This document shows positions 60,316 to 64,000 of a stretch of DNA of 64,000 nt, one piece after another. Made by a program: the position numbers and the translations under genes. Numbering within the stretch: the first letter of the stretch is position 1; each line of letters begins with the position of its first letter. The notes beneath the pieces are model-generated. The model searched no databases. It had not been told where the DNA came from and was given only the letters and a program-made list of their open reading frames with translations. This DNA comes from Pseudoalteromonas viridis (GTDB taxonomy: Bacteria; Pseudomonadota; Gammaproteobacteria; Enterobacterales; Alteromonadaceae), in contig NZ_CP072426.1 of the NCBI RefSeq assembly GCF_017742995.1, forward strand, positions 992,001 through 1,056,000. Direction: 5' to 3'.

Positions 60316-61229
60316 AGATTAAGACCTTTTAGACGACGAATATGCTGACGGTAAATCGTGAGCGGATCGGTTTCGAACAAATGGTGAACCCCGATGGTCT
60401 GGTTAACCTGATCCAGGTGATTCATCTTGAAGTCGTTACCAATCACATAACCCAGGTTACTGGAGCAAGCCGAGACCAGGCCATCATTGGCTTCGTCAAA
60501 TACGGCCGAGAACAACAGCAGTGCATTATCTGCAGGATCTAACAGATTGGTCCACGCCCGGCTGCCACTCCACGAGAAGTAGTAAACGCCGTTGTCGGCC
60601 AGCATGTCGCCCTGGCCACAATAGTTAGCAGGCACGCCTTCAGGATATTTTTGATTAAACGCAAGCGTACCTTCTGTGGTCAGCGCACTTAGCGCTTCAA
60701 GCGCATCTTTAGGTGCTGTGGGCTTACCCGATAACAGGTCAATCAACCCGGCTAAACCGTTAGCCAGTGACGCTAAAAACTGCTCTGAGAATGACCCCTG
60801 ATCGACACCACCACGCACCACATCAGCAAAGCGACTGCCCCAGTTCACGCCCCCAATGCTGGTCACTGAGGCCACCCATTGAGGTTTAACCGACGCCACG
60901 TAACGAATGGTTTGCGCGCCCTGACTGTGACCAATCAGATTCACTTTATCTTTACCCGTGAGGGCTCGGATCAGTGCAACCTGCTCAAGCAGCTGCTCGC
61001 CCCGCAGCTCAGAGTTATGAGCAGACGACACTTCAGCCACGTAGACGTTACCGCCCTCCTGACGGATGACCGAAGGCACGCGATAGAAATAGTCCACGCC
61101 CAGCAGGTTGTCGAAACCAAACAAGCCATGAACCAGTACCACAGGATATTCCAGCTCATCACTACTGTGCGCCAGTTGTGCAAAGAGTGACATGATGCTG
61201 AGTAAAACAGTCAGTGTTATTTTTTTCAT
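60312..61229 (-). CDS. Secreted triacylglycerol lipase (family I)
   Basis: The protein is 305 residues. A signal peptide (about 1-22) precedes 'YPVVLVHGLFGFDNLLGVDYF', which contains the oxyanion His-Gly. The nucleophile is Ser in Gly-His-Ser-Gln-Gly, the acid is Asp in 'NDGLVSACSS' and the base is His in 'MNHLDQVNQ'. Two Cys residues that could form the usual disulfide are present. It is a foldase-dependent lipase of the Pseudomonas/Vibrio type, expected to be secreted through type II secretion. GGAG stands seven bases before the ATG. The foldase gene follows with overlap. Confidence 0.92.
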   Translation of the reverse strand: MKKITLTVLLSIMSLFAQLAHSSDELEYPVVLVHGLFGFDNLLGVDYFYRVPSVIRQEGGNVYVAEVSSAHNSELRGEQLLEQVALIRALTGKDKVNLIGHSQGAQTIRYVASVKPQWVASVTSIGGVNWGSRFADVVRGGVDQGSFSEQFLASLANGLAGLIDLLSGKPTAPKDALEALSALTTEGTLAFNQKYPEGVPANYCGQGDMLADNGVYYFSWSGSRAWTNLLDPADNALLLFSAVFDEANDGLVSACSSNLGYVIGNDFKMNHLDQVNQTIGVHHLFETDPLTIYRQHIRRLKGLNL

Positions 61230-61909
61230 TTATTTGCTCCAAAAATTACAATTTAGCAACAAAAGGCTAGTTCAAAGTGGTAAGAGGTCAAGCCTCACAG
61301 AACAAAAAATGAACGCAAGCTTACTTTTAGAAGTAAAGGAACAAACATATGCAGTGCGATGGAGTTTCAATTAATACGCTTATTAAATTGATTTTTATAA
61401 ATATTTTTTACTTATCAAGTTTCTGACAGAGAAGCGTGATTTTTGCCTATTCAATTAATGCGAAAGTTAGGGTAATTACGTAAAAACTGGATAATTTTGG
61501 CTTGCATCGGCTATTGATTTTGCAGCATGTCCGGTTTGAAATCGCTCTGCCCACAAAAAGCCGATTTTGAATGGGTGTCGCCTAAAAAAAATGTGTCGCA
61601 CTTCCAGTTAATTGAGGGCACACCAACGGCTGTAATGCCGATGTAATGTCGGGTTTGGTTGATTTGTCGTTTACTTGAACTAGCTTTTGATTAGACAAAT
61701 GCATCGCCTGGATTTTCCGGGCGTGATAATGCCGTTCGTTATCATGTCTCGAAACTTCAAACCTTGTCTCTTCTCTATGTACCGTCGAAGTCTGCTTGCA
61801 ATACATGATTAAAAGCATTCGGGAATAGGTAGTTCGTGTGGGTCGCACGTTGGTTCCTTAAAGCAATAAGCATTCATGCGTAAGCAGCTTAACCCATAAA
61901 GGAACTAGC
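61230..61909. other. 680-bp intergenic stretch
   Basis: Divergent region between the lipase operon (minus) and the ferritin-like gene (plus), which must hold both promoters. It is AT-rich at 61370-61470. I see no sigma-54 -24/-12 element before the lipase, no hairpin with a T run and no convincing gene. Confidence 0.5.
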
Positions 61910-62926
61910 ATGATTAAACTCGAAAACCCGTCATCTCGTCTGGTGGCTAAAAAACTTACACCGCCATGCAAAGTGCAACCCGGTCACTGGACCATAGAGG
62001 AACTGCGCGCACATTTGCAATGGGCTGTGGATGTTGAAATGTATACCATCCCGTTTTATATGGCAGCCATGTATTCCATCAAGGATCAGTCCACCGAAGC
62101 GGGCAGGCTCGTGAAGTCCGTGGTAAATCAGGAGATGCTTCACCTGCAATCTGCTGCAAATATCGCTAATGCGTTTGGCACAAAGGTTGAAATCACAGCG
62201 CCTCCATATGGCGGGGAAATCCCGCATCTGGATTTTGACCTGGATGATCCTAACCCCAAAGATATTTATCAGCCCTATTCAACAGAGATTGGCCCCTTTG
62301 ATATCGAACGACTGAATACCATGTGTATCATCGAATACCCGGTCTGGCCTGGCGATAAGGGATATAATAATACCCGACCTAAAGACCAGTATGGCTCAAT
62401 TGGTGAGCTGTACAACGCAATCAAGCAAGGGTGTGAGGAGTGCACGGATTACCTGACTGGCAATGTTAATCAGGTAAATCACTTTGCCGGTTTTTACCCG
62501 GATACCCAGCTAACTGTGACAAAAGACAAAAATGATGGCCTGCCTCAGGTTGTTAACTTGATTGATTTAATCACAGATCAGGGTGAAGGCTATCAAAAAG
62601 ATGCGCAGTATATCCCGCCGGAATATCAAAATAATGCCGATGATATTCAGCCGACATGGGATCACTATGAAAAATTCACCTATTTACTGAAACAACCATT
62701 GCCCGACACCTATCCTGTCACCTCATCGGACAGTGAGCGACAAGAAAGCCTGCAACAAATTCAGTTACAGCACTTTAGCGACTTTCTGGAGATCATGAAC
62801 ACCACTTTCCAAACAGGTAAAACGCCGGACGACTTTGCTGTCGTGATGTACAAAAATGGCGCCGCAATCTCGGCGTGCTGGCAAAATGGCGTGTTGCCTT
62901 TGTTTTCAATGCCAAATGACAAATAA
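61910..62926 (+). CDS. Ferritin-like domain protein (VioB-type, PF12902-like)
   Basis: The protein is 338 residues. Residues of about 28-100 form the ferritin-like helices: Glu in 'WAVDVEMYTIPFYMAAMYSI' and the ExxH pair in 'NQEMLHLQSAANIANAFG', typical diiron ligands. 'PPYGGEIPHL' and a late helix 'LQHFSDFLEIMNTTFQTGK' follow the family seen in the C-terminal part of VioB/RebD/StaD-type iminophenylpyruvate dimer synthases and in stand-alone proteins. The reaction is unknown. AAGGA is six bases before the ATG. It is 11 bases ahead of the LodA-like gene, so the two form an operon. In classical lod operons the partner is a LodB flavoprotein. Confidence 0.8.
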   Translation: MIKLENPSSRLVAKKLTPPCKVQPGHWTIEELRAHLQWAVDVEMYTIPFYMAAMYSIKDQSTEAGRLVKSVVNQEMLHLQSAANIANAFGTKVEITAPPYGGEIPHLDFDLDDPNPKDIYQPYSTEIGPFDIERLNTMCIIEYPVWPGDKGYNNTRPKDQYGSIGELYNAIKQGCEECTDYLTGNVNQVNHFAGFYPDTQLTVTKDKNDGLPQVVNLIDLITDQGEGYQKDAQYIPPEYQNNADDIQPTWDHYEKFTYLLKQPLPDTYPVTSSDSERQESLQQIQLQHFSDFLEIMNTTFQTGKTPDDFAVVMYKNGAAISACWQNGVLPLFSMPNDK

Positions 62927-62937
62927 GGAAAGGTATC

Positions 62938-64000
62938 ATGTCTAAAACACTATTTAAAATTCACCCTGCCATTGGCATTGCGCGCGTTGGTAACAGTGAA
63001 GAATATTACCTTGCGCCGGAGAGCATTGCAGCGCTACCTCAGCCCGGCAAACCGCAAAAAACCACCGGAGGCCTACCGCTGGACCCTGCAACAGACAAAG
63101 TGATCACCAGCTCTCAGTTGCGAGATAAGCATGGCGCATTTAAACGTCAGGCGGCGCGTTTTCGTGTTTTTGCTTACACCGGAGTTGAGCAGCCGAGTTA
63201 CCCGGAGCAAGGTGAATGTCAGGAGCTGACTGTCGGTGCCTGCTTTGAGGGCAAAACCGTCATCAACATCAAGTGGTGTGTACATCTGGCGAATAAGAAA
63301 TCGGCCTGGTTTGTAAACGACGACGATCACGGTGTGGTTGCCTACGAAAATGGGAATGTTCCGGTGTTACGTAACCTGTCTGAAGGCCTGGACCCATACA
63401 ACGAAACCCGCTTGTCTCGTTTGGTGATCGATGCCGGCCCGCGGGTGGTAGACCGTGAAAATACTCTAGCTGAGTTTGATGACTGCGAAGTGGCGGCTTA
63501 TCTCAAAGACGGCAACAAGGTTGAAGTGGCAGATTACCCTAAATCCTTCCCGTATATGCATTTTGACTATCTGGATATCCCAAAGAAAGATGAACAAGTG
63601 CACAGTGCACAGTTTAAAATCAAGGATGTTGTTGAGCGCAGTGATATGCACAAACCCCGCACTGCTTGCGGCATCACCAGCCTGGGAGAGCTGCATACAG
63701 ATGACAAAGGGCGCCTAATCGTGGCGGGCGGCTACGGTAAAGCCGTGGGCTGGAGACTCGACAGCAAAGACAAACCAGTGCCGATTGAAGGGCCAGTCAA
63801 CAATGACCAGTGGTTTGATGATACGTCGGATGGTCCGGTGACCGCAGTGGTTGAATTTGACGACGGCAGTATTGAAGAAGTATTTGGCGGCTGGGCGGTT
63901 GTAACTGACCCAAGCTATGCACCACAAACGCTAAATGTGGTGTCTCTGTTCGATGAAGCCTACGATACCTTTGTCAGAAAGCTGAACTTGCAGCCTGAAT
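62938..64000 (+). CDS. LodA-like quinoprotein oxidase (partial, runs off the window)
   Basis: 354 codons are visible with no stop. The start 'KIHPAIGIARVGNSEEYYLAPE' is the hallmark N terminus of LodA/GoxA proteins, followed by 'FRVFAYT', 'LIVAGGYGKA', 'NNDQWFDDTSDGPVTAVVE' and 'WAVVTDPSYAPQTLNVVSLFDEAYD', all in family order. Characterised members oxidise lysine (LodA), glycine (GoxA) or other amino acids with a cysteine tryptophylquinone cofactor made from their own Cys and Trp. Those residues lie in the C-terminal half, beyond 64000, so substrate class and activity cannot be judged. It is co-transcribed with the ferritin-like gene. A LodB-type flavoprotein could follow outside the window. 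Confidence 0.9.
   Translation, partial: MSKTLFKIHPAIGIARVGNSEEYYLAPESIAALPQPGKPQKTTGGLPLDPATDKVITSSQLRDKHGAFKRQAARFRVFAYTGVEQPSYPEQGECQELTVGACFEGKTVINIKWCVHLANKKSAWFVNDDDHGVVAYENGNVPVLRNLSEGLDPYNETRLSRLVIDAGPRVVDRENTLAEFDDCEVAAYLKDGNKVEVADYPKSFPYMHFDYLDIPKKDEQVHSAQFKIKDVVERSDMHKPRTACGITSLGELHTDDKGRLIVAGGYGKAVGWRLDSKDKPVPIEGPVNNDQWFDDTSDGPVTAVVEFDDGSIEEVFGGWAVVTDPSYAPQTLNVVSLFDEAYDTFVRKLNLQPE

Noticed and set aside
61582..61848. Minus-strand open frame of 88 codons upstream of the ferritin-like gene
   Set aside because: Composition is not protein-like, there is no ribosome site, and it overlaps the expected promoter region.

Overview
The window reads as a chromosome segment of a marine gammaproteobacterium, most likely Pseudoalteromonas or a close relative. 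The basis is family content and not a database search: a YiaD-like OmpA lipoprotein, exported S9 peptidases, a GlyGly-CTERM-type trypsin, a LodA-like quinoprotein oxidase, a lipase with its own foldase, a very large Ig/cadherin-like surface protein, and moderate GC. No rRNA, tRNA or CRISPR array was recognised.

Layout. 1-4.7 kb: an exported parallel beta-helix protein, then a cell-wall module on the minus strand consisting of a BlaI-type repressor, a BlaR1-type M56 sensor fused to an M23 endopeptidase domain, and a second M23 peptidase broken by a one-base frameshift, with paired operators upstream. 4.9-7.7 kb: a Na/Pi cotransporter-like protein and a DUF21 membrane protein. 7.7-14.4 kb: a 1371-residue lipoprotein of unknown function, a YiaD-like lipoprotein, and an exported prephenate dehydratase fused to a secreted-type (AroQ-gamma) chorismate mutase. 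14.4-23.6 kb: a trypsin-like protease interrupted by two in-frame TAG codons, two exported S9 peptidases, a PhzF-family protein and a frameshifted YddG-type exporter. 23.6-27.9 kb: a DUF350 / unknown membrane protein / membrane aminopropyltransferase operon, then YidD-like and DUF6058-like genes. 28.1-40.9 kb: one gene of about 12.8 kb for a surface protein that ends in a sorting-like segment followed by an outer-membrane beta-barrel. 41.8-48.3 kb: a lipoprotein-type KatG, a divergent EF-Tu paralogue, a chemotaxis receptor and a DCC-family protein.

48.4-59.4 kb is an AT-richer accessory island. It holds a decayed IS903-group element, a Sec-exported Rhs/YD-repeat protein of 2370 residues with five almost identical 360-bp repeats, a small partner gene, and nested remnants of at least three further insertion-sequence types. 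59.4-61.2 kb is a lipase-foldase operon. 61.9 kb to the end holds a VioB-type ferritin-like protein followed by a LodA-like (cysteine tryptophylquinone) oxidase cut by the window edge.

The best candidates for something undescribed are the exported dehydratase-mutase fusion, the EF-Tu paralogue altered at the catalytic, aminoacyl-tRNA and kirromycin positions, the ferritin-like/LodA pair, the M56-M23 sensor fusion, and the adhesin-barrel fusion. Three genes carry reading-frame lesions. Two are single-base losses in G runs and one has two C-to-T changes in CCAGG contexts, so methylation- or homopolymer-related sequencing error must be excluded before these are called real pseudogenes. All family calls are from sequence reading alone.
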